A stretch of DNA of 64,000 nt from Nitrobacter sp047149785 (GCF_047149785.1 NZ_BAAGBE010000001.1:2046001-2110000); one strand, 5' to 3'; shown: positions 33,424 to 42,127, counted from the first letter of the stretch. The notes: generated by a model from the sequence alone, not told the origin. Translations and numbers: made by a program.

Positions 33424-34653
33424 ATGCCGGGAGCTTTTCCCGCGCGGACCGAGCGGCTGATCGCCGAAGCGCTTTTTCATCGCAGGCCGGTCTACATGGC
33501 GTTCCCGGCGGACTACGCCAATCAGCCCGTGCTCGGTTCAAGCGGCGCAATTCCGGCCCCCGCGAGCAATGAGCCGGCGCTGGATGCCGCGACCACAGCG
33601 ATCGCCGCGATCCTGGGCAAGGCGCGGACCGCCTGCGTGCTGCCCGGCATTCTGATCGCGCGCAACGGCGTTCAAATGGAAATGCAGGACGTTATCGACA
33701 AGGCCGGCCTTCCGTTTGCAACCATGTTCATGGACAAGTCGGTGCTCGACGAGCAGCAGCCATTCTTCGTCGGGATGTATGATGGCGCGGTCATGAGCGA
33801 AGAGGTGCGGGCCTTCGTGGAGAGCCGGGATGTCGTCCTGACCGTCGGCGCGCTGGCGTCCGATTTCAACACCGGCGCTTTCACGGCTCGTCTCGATCTG
33901 GACAAGACTGTCGCCATCGGTCATCATCATGTCCATGTCGGCGGTAAGACCTACGCGAATGTCGAGATGCGCGATGTGCTCAAGGCGTTGACAAGCAAGC
34001 TGGCCTGGCGTGACTGGCCGGGAATTCGGGCTCGATCTTTCGACAAAAAGCAGGGCAGCGGCGCCGAGCCGATTACGGCGAAGGCGCTTTACCCGCGCTG
34101 GGCCGCGTTTCTCAGATCGGGCGACATCGTCGTGGCCGAGACGGGGACTGCATCGATGGGACTCGGTTTCGCGCCGATGCCGAAGGACGCGGTATTCCAC
34201 AATCAGACGTTATGGGGCTCGATTGGCTGGGCGACGCCGGCCGCGGTCGGCGCGGCAGTCGCCGCGCCTGACCGCCGCGTCGTGCTCGTAACGGGCGAGG
34301 GCTCGCATCAGCTCACCGCACAGGAGGTCGGACTGTTCGGTCGGATGGGCCTGAAGCCCGTGGTCTTCGTGCTCAACAATGGCGGCTACCTGATTGAGCG
34401 GCTGCTCTGCGAGCGCCCGGAGATCGCCTATAACGACCTGGCCCGTTGGCGTTATGCCGAGCTGCCGCATGCGCTCGGTTGTGACGGTTGGTTTACGGCG
34501 CGGGTCACGACCTGCGAGGACCTCGACTACGCTCTCGATCGGGCGGCCAAGGCCGAGAGCGGCGTCTACATCGAGATTGTGACGGATCCCTATGCGGCCT
34601 CGCCGCTTGCGCAGAAACTCCATGAGAACGTCGAGTCGCTTTACCGGAGCTAG
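33424..34653 (+). pseudogene. 5'-truncated 2-keto-acid decarboxylase (ThDP enzyme)
   Basis: A 409-codon open frame matching the middle and C-terminal domains of pyruvate/indolepyruvate decarboxylases: RRPVYMAFPADYANQP, PGILIARNGVQMEMQDVIDKAGLPFATM, FVGMYDGAVMSEEVR, and the ThDP-binding half (AETGTASMG, GEGSHQLTAQEVG, LNNGGYLIERLL). The family is about 550 residues; the N-terminal domain of about 150 residues, with the catalytic Glu that activates ThDP, is missing. I find no trace of it in any frame upstream. The GDGS motif reads GEGS. It is most likely an inactive remnant, although the remaining frame is intact and could still be translated. Confidence 0.75.
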
Positions 34654-34925
34654 CTGGCCATTGTGCGGCCTCGAGCAGTGCGACCTTCCGTTGCGCCCCC
34701 AGGAATTGTCCTTCGCTTTTGAAAGCGCCCTCCGATGTCCAACGTCATCTGTCGCGTCGTCGTGCCCGCGGTGCGTCCGGCTAGGGTTGTCGCAATCAAG
34801 ATTTCCATCGATGGGCCGAACCTCTCGGCATCGACGGATGAACGGGATGTGCTCGGTGCGCAGCACCAACCCACGGTCCCGGGATGTTAGGCGGTCCTTC
34901 ACAGTTGACACAAAGGAGAGCTCCC

Positions 34926-35207
34926 ATGTCCAAAACTTTCTTCCGTGCCTCCGCAATGGTCGCGGTCATCCTGGCAGCGGCACTCGCTGCCACGCAGCCT
35001 GCGGCCGCGCGAGATGGCTGCGGCGCCAACCGATACCGTGGACCGGGCGGCGCCTGCCACTGGTTCGGCAGGGGACCTTATCCGGGCGGCTATTACGGCC
35101 CACGCGGGAGGGCGAACCGCTGCCCTCCCGGCTTCTGGCGAGGTCCGTGGGGTCATTGCCGCAACACGCGGTATCACGGCCGGCTCCCTGGCGGCGGCTG
35201 GCAATAG
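34926..35207 (+). CDS. Small exported GCG_CRPN-type protein
   Basis: A 93-residue secreted protein: signal sequence (residues 5-26, PAAAR cleavage), then a Gly/Arg/Pro/Tyr-rich mature part with DGCGANRYRGPGGACHWFG, CPPGFWRGPWGHCRNTRYHGRLPGGGW. Cys spacing and the GCG start match the GCG_CRPN proteins of Bradyrhizobium relatives. AAAGGAGAGCTCCC precedes the ATG. The mature part is small, basic and possibly disulfide-linked; role unknown. Confidence 0.8.
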   Translation: MSKTFFRASAMVAVILAAALAATQPAAARDGCGANRYRGPGGACHWFGRGPYPGGYYGPRGRANRCPPGFWRGPWGHCRNTRYHGRLPGGGWQ

Positions 35208-35291
35208 GCAGCGCACCCGCGGCCGCGCGATTGATCTTCCGATCGCGCGGCTCTCGCTCCACTTGCCATGCAGAATAGAGCCGAGAATCCG

Positions 35292-35621
35292 ATGTTCAAA
35301 CGATTGGGTATTCGCGCGCGAGACGACAGCCTGGCTTCACACATCCTGCCTATATCAGGCACGATGATCGGCGTATGTACGACCTTGATCGGATTGGTCA
35401 AGCTCGCGGAAGCGAAGCACGGGCCGTCGCATGTCGACGAATATGCGGCGATCGCGGCGGTGACGTTCCTTGCCAGCGCTCTGACGTCCTATCTCTCGAT
35501 CCGCTGGTCCAACCACGCCGGGCTCAGCGTTTGGATCGAACAGATTGCCGACATGATTTTCTTTTGCGGCCTGGTCGGAATCACGTTAGTGGCGACCCTT
35601 TTTGCATATGAAGTGATCTGA
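35292..35621 (+). CDS. Small inner-membrane protein
   Basis: A 109-residue protein with three predicted membrane helices (ILPISGTMIGVCTTLIGLVKL, IAAVTFLASALTSYLSI, IADMIFFCGLVGITLVATLFA). The ATG at 35292 gives the typical MFKRLGIRARDDSLASH start; an upstream ATG at 35268 adds eight residues. No family or neighbour link is evident. Confidence 0.7.
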   Translation: MFKRLGIRARDDSLASHILPISGTMIGVCTTLIGLVKLAEAKHGPSHVDEYAAIAAVTFLASALTSYLSIRWSNHAGLSVWIEQIADMIFFCGLVGITLVATLFAYEVI

Positions 35622-35723
35622 GCCTGTCAAGGCACCCTGTTCAGGAGCGGGCGTCCCCTCCATCTCTGAAATATTGCCATCTGAATTTCAATCGTCATGG
35701 AAGATTGAACCCTGCTACCGCGA

Positions 35724-35955
35724 TTGATCAAAAGTTTTTCTTTCACGTTGGCGATGATCTCAATCGGCGCGGGCGGGCGCCTTCGCCGAAGGCACCTTGC
35801 AACAACAGAATGTGTGCCGGCCCGATGTCTTCAGGCTGTGCGGCAGTTACATCCCAGATGCCGATGCGATCGCCGCGTGCCTTCGGCACAGCGCAGCAGG
35901 CACATCCGCGATGCTGCGCGGGGGTGTGCGCCTTCTTCCATCGATTGGTCCAGCA
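35724..35955 (+). pseudogene. Frameshifted Cys-rich exported protein
   Basis: A TTG-initiated frame gives a signal-like IKSFSFTLAMISIGAGG. The next frame, from 35779, gives AFAEGTLQQQNVCRPDVFRLCGSYIPDADAIAACLRHS, nearly the same motif as the intact gene at 9278-9586 (CTPDVFRLCGSEIPD, IVACLR). A second shift is needed to reach the final Cys (CCAGVCAFF). So at least two frameshifts break it. It lies in the 344-base gap before the lipase chimera. Confidence 0.7.
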
Positions 35956-35965
35956 TGAGGCTGCC

Positions 35966-37207
35966 ATGAAGGTTTGGAAAAAATCCCGCGCTGTCGCGCC
36001 GCGGCCGGCCCGCTGGTTCAGCGCGCTGCTTTGCGCGGCGGCGCTGTCGTGTCCGGCGGCGACGGCGCAGGCGCAAACCGCATTCTACGAAGCATCCGCC
36101 CGGGAGCTCGCAGGACCGCCCGGCAGCCTGATCCGCTCCGAACCCATGATGGTCGCACCCGCAGGCGCCCAGGCCTATCGGGTGCTGTATCGTTCTGCCG
36201 GCATGCACGGCGAGCCGATTGCCGTATCCGGCATCATCGTGGTCCCGCCCGGTCCGGCGCCCGCCGGTGGCCGGCCGATCGTGGCCTGGGCGCATCCGAC
36301 CACCGGCGTGGTGCCGCATTGCGCGCCATCGCTGGCAATCTTCGCATTCCAGCAGATGGCAGGTCTGCGCCGGCTCATCGAGCAGGGCGCCGTGGTTGCG
36401 GCGACCGATTATCCCGGCCTCGGGACGGTTGGCCCGCACCCTTATCTCGTCGGCGACAGCGAAGCGCGGGCGGTGATCGATTCCGTGCGCGCTGCGCGCA
36501 ATCTGCCCGGTGTCGGCGAAGGCAATCGCTTCGCCGTGTGGGGGCATTCGCAGGGCGGGCAGGCGTCGCTCTATACCGGGCTGATCGCCAAAACCTATGC
36601 TCCGGAGTTGCGCCTGGTCGGGGTCGCCGCGGCGGCGCCGGCTCCGCTGCCGCCCTTGGGCCACGACGTCGATGCGCCCGGCACGTTCGACGTCATTCTC
36701 CCGGTCAAGATCGGCTACGACACGATAAGCGACAGACTGAAGCAGGCGATCGCGGCAATGCCTGCGGTGCAAGGCGTCTCGGTCCGTGACGTCGACGTCT
36801 ACCCGTCATCCGGCAAGCTGGTGCTTGGTTTGCGCATAGCGAAGGCCTCCGAGACGGATCCGGCCGATGGCAAATGGATCTATCTCACCGGCCGAATTCA
36901 GGTCGATGCAGGCGGCCATGCCGTTCGCCTGTCCAATCTCGCGGTGATCTCGGACGACGACGCGCTCGCTCCGTTGATCGCGCCGATTACCGCTGAGCTT
37001 GGATCGAAGGCCAGTGTCGACTACGGCATTGCCTACGAGAATTTGCTGAATGCCGCCAATTCCAAGCTTACCCGATCTCTGAAGGATGGCTTCCGTATGG
37101 TAGGGCATCTGTCCTCCGCGCAGCTTGAAAAGATCTATCTGCCGGCAGATGGCATTGTGATCGCGCTACGAGCCAGCGGGAATCTGAGGATTCTCTACGG
37201 CATGTAG
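35966..37207 (+). CDS. Exported lipase N-terminus fused to a DUF4403 C-terminus
   Basis: A 413-residue protein with a signal sequence (residues 16-37, TAQAQ). Residues 40-225 match secretory-lipase (LipA-like) alpha/beta hydrolases: AWAHPTTGVVPHCAPS, ATDYPGLGTVGPHPYLVGDSEARAVID and the nucleophile S195 in VWGHSQGG. At about residue 228 the similarity stops, before the catalytic Asp and His. From about 235 to the end it resembles the C-terminal half of DUF4403 proteins (ILPVKIGYDTISDRLKQAI, SVRDVDVYPSSGKLVLGLRIAKAS, IYLTGRIQVDAGG). This looks like an in-frame deletion fusing two genes. Hydrolase activity is doubtful. Confidence 0.75.
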   Translation: MKVWKKSRAVAPRPARWFSALLCAAALSCPAATAQAQTAFYEASARELAGPPGSLIRSEPMMVAPAGAQAYRVLYRSAGMHGEPIAVSGIIVVPPGPAPAGGRPIVAWAHPTTGVVPHCAPSLAIFAFQQMAGLRRLIEQGAVVAATDYPGLGTVGPHPYLVGDSEARAVIDSVRAARNLPGVGEGNRFAVWGHSQGGQASLYTGLIAKTYAPELRLVGVAAAAPAPLPPLGHDVDAPGTFDVILPVKIGYDTISDRLKQAIAAMPAVQGVSVRDVDVYPSSGKLVLGLRIAKASETDPADGKWIYLTGRIQVDAGGHAVRLSNLAVISDDDALAPLIAPITAELGSKASVDYGIAYENLLNAANSKLTRSLKDGFRMVGHLSSAQLEKIYLPADGIVIALRASGNLRILYGM

Positions 37208-37327
37208 CGGGTCCCGATTATGGTGGATCTCAGGCGCGGAGACCACCGAAGTCGCGCTCCGGGGCATAGCGGAAGGACACCAAGATGCAATATGCGTAAT
37301 CATCTGCGCGAAGGCGGGACGATTTCT

Positions 37328-37801
37328 ATGACCTACAGTTTGATCGTCGCCTTGACGATGTTCATTCTTCCCGGTGGATCAATCCTGATCGAATGGAGCC
37401 ATCACCAAGAATCGTTGCTGTGGCTGATCGGAAAATGGTTTGTCTTTTGGGCGGTTGGTATCCGGCTGTTGCTTGCGGGTGTGCGTCAATATCTGCGGCC
37501 AGCCTTCACCAGCAGGACCATACTGGGCATCGAAAGTCCCGATGCATTCGTGCTCGTGCGCGAGTTGGGCGGAGCCAACCTTGCGACGGGAGTGGTCGGT
37601 GTGGCGTCCATGGCGATGCCTACGTTCGTGCTTCCTTCAGCGATCTTGGCCGGGATCTTCTACACGGTGGCCGGCTTGGAGCATGTGAAGGAGAAGCATC
37701 GCGGGATGAATGCAACGGTCGCGATGGTGAGCGATCTCTTTGCAGCGGTTGTTCTCATCGGATACGTCATCGGCGCATTGGCGACGGGTTCGTATCAATA
37801 G
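37328..37801 (+). CDS. DUF6790-like inner-membrane protein
   Basis: A 157-residue protein with four predicted membrane helices: SLIVALTMFILPGGSILIE, WFVFWAVGIRLLLAGV, NLATGVVGVASMAMPTFVLPSAILAGIFYTVAGLEH and SDLFAAVVLIGYVIGALATG. It resembles DUF6790 membrane proteins of this group. The ATG at 37328 begins at the first helix; the frame upstream is polar and unlikely. No clear operon partner, and the function is unknown. Confidence 0.7.
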   Translation: MTYSLIVALTMFILPGGSILIEWSHHQESLLWLIGKWFVFWAVGIRLLLAGVRQYLRPAFTSRTILGIESPDAFVLVRELGGANLATGVVGVASMAMPTFVLPSAILAGIFYTVAGLEHVKEKHRGMNATVAMVSDLFAAVVLIGYVIGALATGSYQ

Positions 37802-37969
37802 GGAAGATTTCCGGCTTGCCAACGTGGCGGCCATATAAGCCCGACCGCATGATGGTCGGACTGACTGTCGGCGTTGGCGGGCTTACGCGCCGCCGATAGG
37901 CATTGCCGCACTCCGCACCGCACCGCCCGAGTGGTCGAAACAGTAGATGAGCTCGGATTGCCAACGCAC

Positions 37970-38176
37970 TAGAGTCTGTTTCAACTGCGTTGAACCGGAC
38001 TCGTCGCTCATCTTTTTGTTTGAGCATGATCTTTTCCGAAAACCGGTTTCCACTTTTCGGGATCATGCTCCAGAGACTTTCCGCTTCTGATGGAATCAGA
38101 AGCGGGGCTCTATGATTTTGATTTGACGCATTTTCTTTACGCGAACCGGTAGCCACTTCGCTTGAAAACGCTCTAG
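37970..38176 (+). repeat. Dispersed intergenic repeat, copy D (longest)
   Basis: It contains the arms GAGCATGATC (38022-38031) and GATCATGCTC (38061-38070), then the dyad CCGCTTCTGAT/ATCAGAAGCGG (38081-38105), GGGGCTCTATG, TTTACGCGAACCGGTAGCC and GAAAACGCTCTAG. The last bases overlap the hisN stop codon: CTA at 38173-38175 reads TAG on the minus strand. The remaining 37802-37969 carries no gene I can support. Confidence 0.85.
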
Positions 38177-38958
38177 CGATTCAGCAGTTTCAGCGCGGCT
38201 TCGTGCACGCGGGGATCGCCGGCGGCCACAATGCGGCCGCCGCCCTGCGCGGGCTCGCCCTCCCATGTCGTGATCACGCCACCCGCCCCGGTGATGATCG
38301 GAATCAATGCGGCGATGTCATAGGGCTTCAGCTCCGTTTCGATGACGAGATCGAGATGGCCCGCGGCCAGCATGCAGTAGGAATAACAGTCGCCGCCATA
38401 ACGCGTCAGCCGGACCTCGGCCTCGACCTTGCCGAAGGCTGCGCGGTCGTCGGGATTCATCAGTAGCGGGCTGGTCGTGAACGATGTCGCCTCGTTCAGC
38501 GACGCACACCGGCGCACCATGAGATTGCGGCCGCTCGACGGGCCGCGATAGCTCGCGGAGCGGTTGTCGCCGCTGAATCGCTCGCCGATGTAGGGCTGGT
38601 GCATCATGCCATAGACTGGCAGGCCGCGATGAAGCAACGCGATCAATGTGCCCCAGACCGGAAAGCCCGCGATGAAGGATTTGGTACCGTCGATCGGATC
38701 CAGCATCCAGATATATTCGGCGTCTTCGTTCTGGCTGCCGAATTCCTCGCCGATAATACCGTGTTGGGGGAAACTCGCCTTGATCATCCGGCGCATGACC
38801 GCCTCGGCTGCCCGGTCCGCTTTCGTGACCGGATCGAAGCCATGGCCGCCGCCCTTGTTCTCAATGTCGAGAAGAGAGGTTCTGAAAAACGGCAGGATGG
38901 TTTCGCCCGAGGCCGTCGCGAGACGGTCTATGAAGGCGGTAAAGTCGATCACCGTCAC
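38173..38958 (-). CDS. hisN: Histidinol-phosphatase (inositol-monophosphatase fold)
   Basis: A 261-residue Mg-dependent phosphatase of the IMPase fold, assigned to the HisN branch that removes phosphate from histidinol phosphate. Metal-site motifs: IIGEEFGSQ (Glu), WMLDPIDGTKSFIAGFP (the DPIDGT signature) and the C-terminal DIAALIPIITGAGG. The GTG at 38958 has GAGG upstream and precedes TVIDFTAFIDRLA. The TAG stop comes from the end of repeat copy D, so the last residues may have been changed by the insertion. The alternative is another IMPase activity. Confidence 0.88.
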   Translation of the reverse strand: MTVIDFTAFIDRLATASGETILPFFRTSLLDIENKGGGHGFDPVTKADRAAEAVMRRMIKASFPQHGIIGEEFGSQNEDAEYIWMLDPIDGTKSFIAGFPVWGTLIALLHRGLPVYGMMHQPYIGERFSGDNRSASYRGPSSGRNLMVRRCASLNEATSFTTSPLLMNPDDRAAFGKVEAEVRLTRYGGDCYSYCMLAAGHLDLVIETELKPYDIAALIPIITGAGGVITTWEGEPAQGGGRIVAAGDPRVHEAALKLLNR

Positions 38959-39270
38959 GTCTTTAACCTCACCGGGCGACGTTCGCGCGCTTCGCGCACC
39001 ACAAGCTGAGCGCCTCCTATACATGTCTGGCTCGAAGGCCGCATCGTCCGCAATCCACTGCAGGGCAGTTATCCCGGCTCAGATCACCCGCTCTCGACGA
39101 CAGGCATGTTTCACCCCGCCGGCAGGAACTGCGACGTCAATCGTCGCGGCAAAATTGGGGCAGGCCCTCGCGATAATTAAATAACTGATTTTATTTGATA
39201 AAACTGTAGCTAGCGTCCACCCTTCGGGAACCGGACTATAGATATTGTAGGGAAAATCATTTGAAATCCC

Positions 39271-39299
39271 TTGCTTTTTGTGCGTCGCGGTCGCATATT
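39271..39299 (+). promoter_or_regulatory. Promoter of the mmgR/suhB-like small RNA
   Basis: TTGCTT (39271-39276), a 17-base spacer and CATATT (39294-39299) form a sigma-70-type promoter that would start transcription near 39306, just before the first hairpin of the RNA. Confidence 0.55.
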
Positions 39300-39305
39300 G
39301 CTGCG

Positions 39306-39393
39306 GTGCGGTAGCCCTCGCGCTACCGCTGCCCTCCTTGGGCGTTTCCTCCCTAGACTTGGGCCGCTTGTTTTGACGAGCGGCCCTTTTTCT
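39306..39393 (+). ncRNA. mmgR/suhB-type small regulatory RNA
   Basis: A compact RNA of about 88 bases. It has an 8-bp hairpin (GCGGTAGC/GCTACCGC, 39308-39329), then an open stretch CCTCCTTGGGCGTTTCCTCCC with two anti-Shine-Dalgarno CCTCC motifs, then a terminator hairpin (39361-39386) and T-run. The position between a monophosphatase gene and N-formylglutamate amidohydrolase, with cpdR next, matches the known site of mmgR in Sinorhizobium, where this RNA limits polyhydroxybutyrate storage. The family is also called suhB RNA. The exact 5' end is inferred from the promoter. Confidence 0.75.
39361..39393 (+). terminator. Terminator of the small RNA
   Basis: Stem GGGCCGCT/AGCGGCCC (39361-39368 and 39379-39386) with a 10-base loop, followed by TTTTTCTTT. 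It is the strongest intrinsic terminator in this gap. It also forms the 3' hairpin of the small RNA. Confidence 0.85.
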
Positions 39394-39450
39394 TTATCCA
39401 TCGTCTTTGCGATGCGCAGGTTCTTGCCGCTCTTGACTGCGGCTGACGAT

Positions 39451-40338
39451 CTATTCGGCGGCAGACCGGAACGCCCCGAGATCGTCGAGCGGGATGGCGG
39501 CAAGCGCGTCGGCAAGAATCATGAAATCCGCCGCTACTTGTCGGAAGCGCGGGCCGCGCTCGCGCCGGCGTTCGTCCATGTAGACCGCGCGGTTGAGTTC
39601 GAACTGAACGGCATGCAATCCGCTGGCCGGATTGCCGTAGTGCTCCGTGATAAAGCCGCCGGCATAGGGTTTGTTGCGCCCGACCGAATAGCCGAGGCCG
39701 CACATCACATCCTCGATGAGGTTTGGAAGCAGCGGCGCGCAACTGGTGTCGTAGCGATCTCCGATCACGATATCGGGCCGTCCCGGTTCGTCCTGTGAAA
39801 TACCGGTCGAGGGCATCGAGTGGCAATCCACAATGATGGCCGTCCCGAACGTCTGATGCGCTTTGTGGATCAGCCGTCGCAGCGCGCGATGATAGGGTTT
39901 GTAGAGCAACTCGATGCGGCCGAGCGCGTCGTCCACGCTGAGACGCTCGCGATAGATTTCCTGACCGTCCCCGACGACGCGCGGAATGGTGCCAAGGCCG
40001 CCCGCGACCCGCATCGATCGCGTATTGGCGAAGCTCGGCAGGCGACCGGTGAACATCCGCGGATCGAGTTCGTAAGGCTCGCGGTTGACGTCGACATAGG
40101 AGCGGGGAAAGTTGACCCGAACCACCGGAAAGCCGGCGTCGGCCAAACCGCCGATCAGTTCGTCCATGAACGAATCTTCGGACCGGCGCAAACCGGCCAG
40201 ATCGATTCGCGACGCGGCCAGAAACTCCTCCGGATAAACAGAGCCGGAGTGCGGGGAGTTGAAGATGATGGGAGACCGCCACGTCGCCGGCTCTGCGATC
40301 TCGAAAGGGGGCGGCTGGCCGCCGTCAAACTGGGTCAT
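39451..40338 (-). CDS. N-formylglutamate amidohydrolase family protein
   Basis: A 295-residue zinc hydrolase family member, possibly releasing glutamate from N-formylglutamate in histidine breakdown or acting on other N-formyl amino acids. Motifs: IIFNSPHSGSVYPEEF, NFPRSYVDVNREPYELDPRMF, YHRALRRLIHKAHQTFGTAIIVDCHSMP, and the C-terminal GGFITEHYGNP with HAVQFELNRAVYMDE. No hut genes are adjacent, so the real substrate is open. It is convergent with the small RNA and divergent from cpdR. Confidence 0.9.
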   Translation of the reverse strand: MTQFDGGQPPPFEIAEPATWRSPIIFNSPHSGSVYPEEFLAASRIDLAGLRRSEDSFMDELIGGLADAGFPVVRVNFPRSYVDVNREPYELDPRMFTGRLPSFANTRSMRVAGGLGTIPRVVGDGQEIYRERLSVDDALGRIELLYKPYHRALRRLIHKAHQTFGTAIIVDCHSMPSTGISQDEPGRPDIVIGDRYDTSCAPLLPNLIEDVMCGLGYSVGRNKPYAGGFITEHYGNPASGLHAVQFELNRAVYMDERRRERGPRFRQVAADFMILADALAAIPLDDLGAFRSAAE

Positions 40339-40524
40339 TGCCGGGCGTCATCCTGAAATTACGCAGATGCCTGTCGAATGTCGGCTGGACAGGCGCTTTT
40401 CGAACCTGCATTGTCGATAATCGCAGCCATCCTGCCAAGCCAAAGTTCGCCTTCACCCCAAATTTACCACCATCAGGCTTAGTGGAGCGACTGCTCCTCC
40501 CAGTCAGGCTCCGATACCACTGCC

Positions 40525-40884
40525 ATGCACAAAATCCTTCTTGCCGAAGACGACAACGACATGCGCCGATTCCTAGTCAAGGCGCTGGAAAACGCCGGTT
40601 TCAAGGTGTCGTCCTATGACAACGGCCTGTCAGCCTATCAGAGGCTGCGCGAGGAGCCATTTGAAATGCTTCTCACCGATATTGTGATGCCGGAAATGGA
40701 CGGGATCGAGCTGGCGCGTCGGGCGTCGGAACTCGATCCCGACATCAAGATCATGTTCATCACCGGCTTTGCCGCCGTTGCGCTGAATTCCGATTCCGAG
40801 GCGCCCAAGAATGCCAAGGTGCTCTCCAAGCCGGTGCATCTGCGGGAATTGGTCAGCGAAGTGAACAAGATGCTGGCGGCTTGA
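40525..40884 (+). CDS. cpdR: Single-domain response regulator CpdR
   Basis: A 119-residue receiver acting in the alphaproteobacterial cell-cycle circuit: unphosphorylated CpdR delivers the ClpXP protease to its substrates. Motifs: ILLAEDDNDMRRFLVKALENAGF, the phospho-acceptor Asp in LLTDIVMPEMDGIELARRASE, MFITGFAA and VLSKPVHLRELVSEV. The context (monophosphatase, small RNA, amidohydrolase, then this gene) matches that of cpdR1 in Sinorhizobium. A tRNA-Val gene follows about 75 bases later. Confidence 0.88.
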   Translation: MHKILLAEDDNDMRRFLVKALENAGFKVSSYDNGLSAYQRLREEPFEMLLTDIVMPEMDGIELARRASELDPDIKIMFITGFAAVALNSDSEAPKNAKVLSKPVHLRELVSEVNKMLAA

Positions 40885-40959
40885 TTCAGCGGTGCGCCCA
40901 TCCTTGCCTGTCCGCGCCGGAGCCGATATAGGACGCGGCGACCCCATGCGGACGTTTCC

Positions 40960-41034
40960 GGGCGCGTAGCTCAGCGGGAGAGCACTACCTTGACATGGTA
41001 GGGGTCACAGGTTCGATCCCTGTCGCGCCCACCA
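40960..41034 (+). tRNA. tRNA-Val (anticodon GAC)
   Basis: A 75-base cloverleaf: acceptor GGGCGCG with CGCGCCC, a D-arm AGCTCAGCGGGAGAGC, anticodon stem CTACC/GGTAG with loop TTGACAT (GAC at positions 34-36), T-arm with GGTTCGATCC, discriminator A and encoded CCA. No integrase gene or direct repeat of its 3' end is nearby. Confidence 0.97.
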
Positions 41035-41107
41035 CCCCGTCTACCGTTCTGTTATTGTATAGAGACGGATAGGACAGGCCTGCCTTGGCTAGGTTTGAGG
41101 CCAAACC

Positions 41108-42052
41108 CTAGAACAGCGGCGTCCCCGGCACGAAGGCGTCGAACGCGGCCCAGAACTGCGCGCGGTAGCGATTTTGCTCCTGCAGGATCTCGTGCCTCGA
41201 TCCGGCGATGACGAGGTGCGAGCCGCTGCGCAGATGATAGGCGAACTCCTCGACCGCCGGGGTGGAGACGATGGAATCGGAGCCGGCCGCGATCATCAGC
41301 AGCGGCTGGCGAATCTTCGACGGATAGTTCAGAGCGCGAAAATCGTGCATCGCCCGGAAGGCAGTGTCGGCCCAGGCCACCGTCGGCGAGGCGATTCCCA
41401 GCGCAGGGGCCTCCTCGAGGATCGCGACGTTGCGGGCAAACCGGACCGGATCGCTGGTCAAGGGATTGTCGGTGAAATCGGCGACGCCGGTGAGTTCGTC
41501 GCTGCCGCCGGGAACGTAGCGACTGCCCTGCCCGAACAATCGCATCGCCCGCAATAGCGCGCGCGCCGGAAACGAGGTGCGATGCCCCGGCAGATCGATC
41601 ATCGGCGCCGACAGCACGATGCGGTCGAACCAGCGCCTGCCGGTTCGCGCCACTCGCAGCAACACCGCGCCGCCCATCGAATGCGCCAGCGCGAAGTACG
41701 GGGGCGGACAATCCGGCAGCACCACCTGCTCCATGAACGAGCAAACATCGATCTCGTAATCGGAGAAACGGCGCACATAACCCTTGCGCGGCTCGGGCAA
41801 CTGCCGCGCCGAGCCCCCCTGCCCCCGCCAGTCGATCATCGCCACTGCGAAACCGCGGTCCCGCAGGTCGCGGACGGTCTCGAAATATTTTTCGATCTGC
41901 TCGCCGCGCCCGGTAAACACGCAGACCGTTCCTTTTCGCCCCGGCGGCGGGGCCCATCGGGCAAAGCGCAGGTCGACCCCGTCGGAGGTCCTGACGGCGC
42001 CGCTGACGTAATCTTCCGGAACCGGATTGGCGGGTATCGAAACAAGCCTCAT
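41108..42052 (-). CDS. Lysophospholipase-like alpha/beta hydrolase
   Basis: A 314-residue serine hydrolase of the PldB/monoglyceride-lipase type. Motifs: VCVFTGRGEQIEKYFETVRDL, AMIDWRGQGGS, the nucleophile in FALAHSMGGAVLLRVA, the Asp region MIAAGSDSIVSTPAVEEF and the His in AGSRHEILQE. It has no signal peptide, so it is likely cytoplasmic or membrane-associated and acts on monoacyl lipids. It stands alone on this strand. Confidence 0.88.
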   Translation of the reverse strand: MRLVSIPANPVPEDYVSGAVRTSDGVDLRFARWAPPPGRKGTVCVFTGRGEQIEKYFETVRDLRDRGFAVAMIDWRGQGGSARQLPEPRKGYVRRFSDYEIDVCSFMEQVVLPDCPPPYFALAHSMGGAVLLRVARTGRRWFDRIVLSAPMIDLPGHRTSFPARALLRAMRLFGQGSRYVPGGSDELTGVADFTDNPLTSDPVRFARNVAILEEAPALGIASPTVAWADTAFRAMHDFRALNYPSKIRQPLLMIAAGSDSIVSTPAVEEFAYHLRSGSHLVIAGSRHEILQEQNRYRAQFWAAFDAFVPGTPLF

Positions 42053-42127
42053 GACCGCACAGGCTCGAGGGAAAGGCTAAGTAAGACACAAAGAGGACGG
42101 ACTTCAAAAAAGAGGGCGCACCCGCCT

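Noticed and set aside
33218..33460. Short plus-strand frame considered as the missing N-terminus of the decarboxylase
   Set aside because: No motif of the N-terminal ThDP domain is found, and the frame does not join the downstream one.
38022..38070. GAGCATGATC/GATCATGCTC hairpin as a terminator
   Set aside because: Long loop, no T-run, and it is part of a dispersed repeat.
40960..41034. tRNA-Val as an integration site
   Set aside because: No integrase gene and no direct repeat of the tRNA 3' end in the window.
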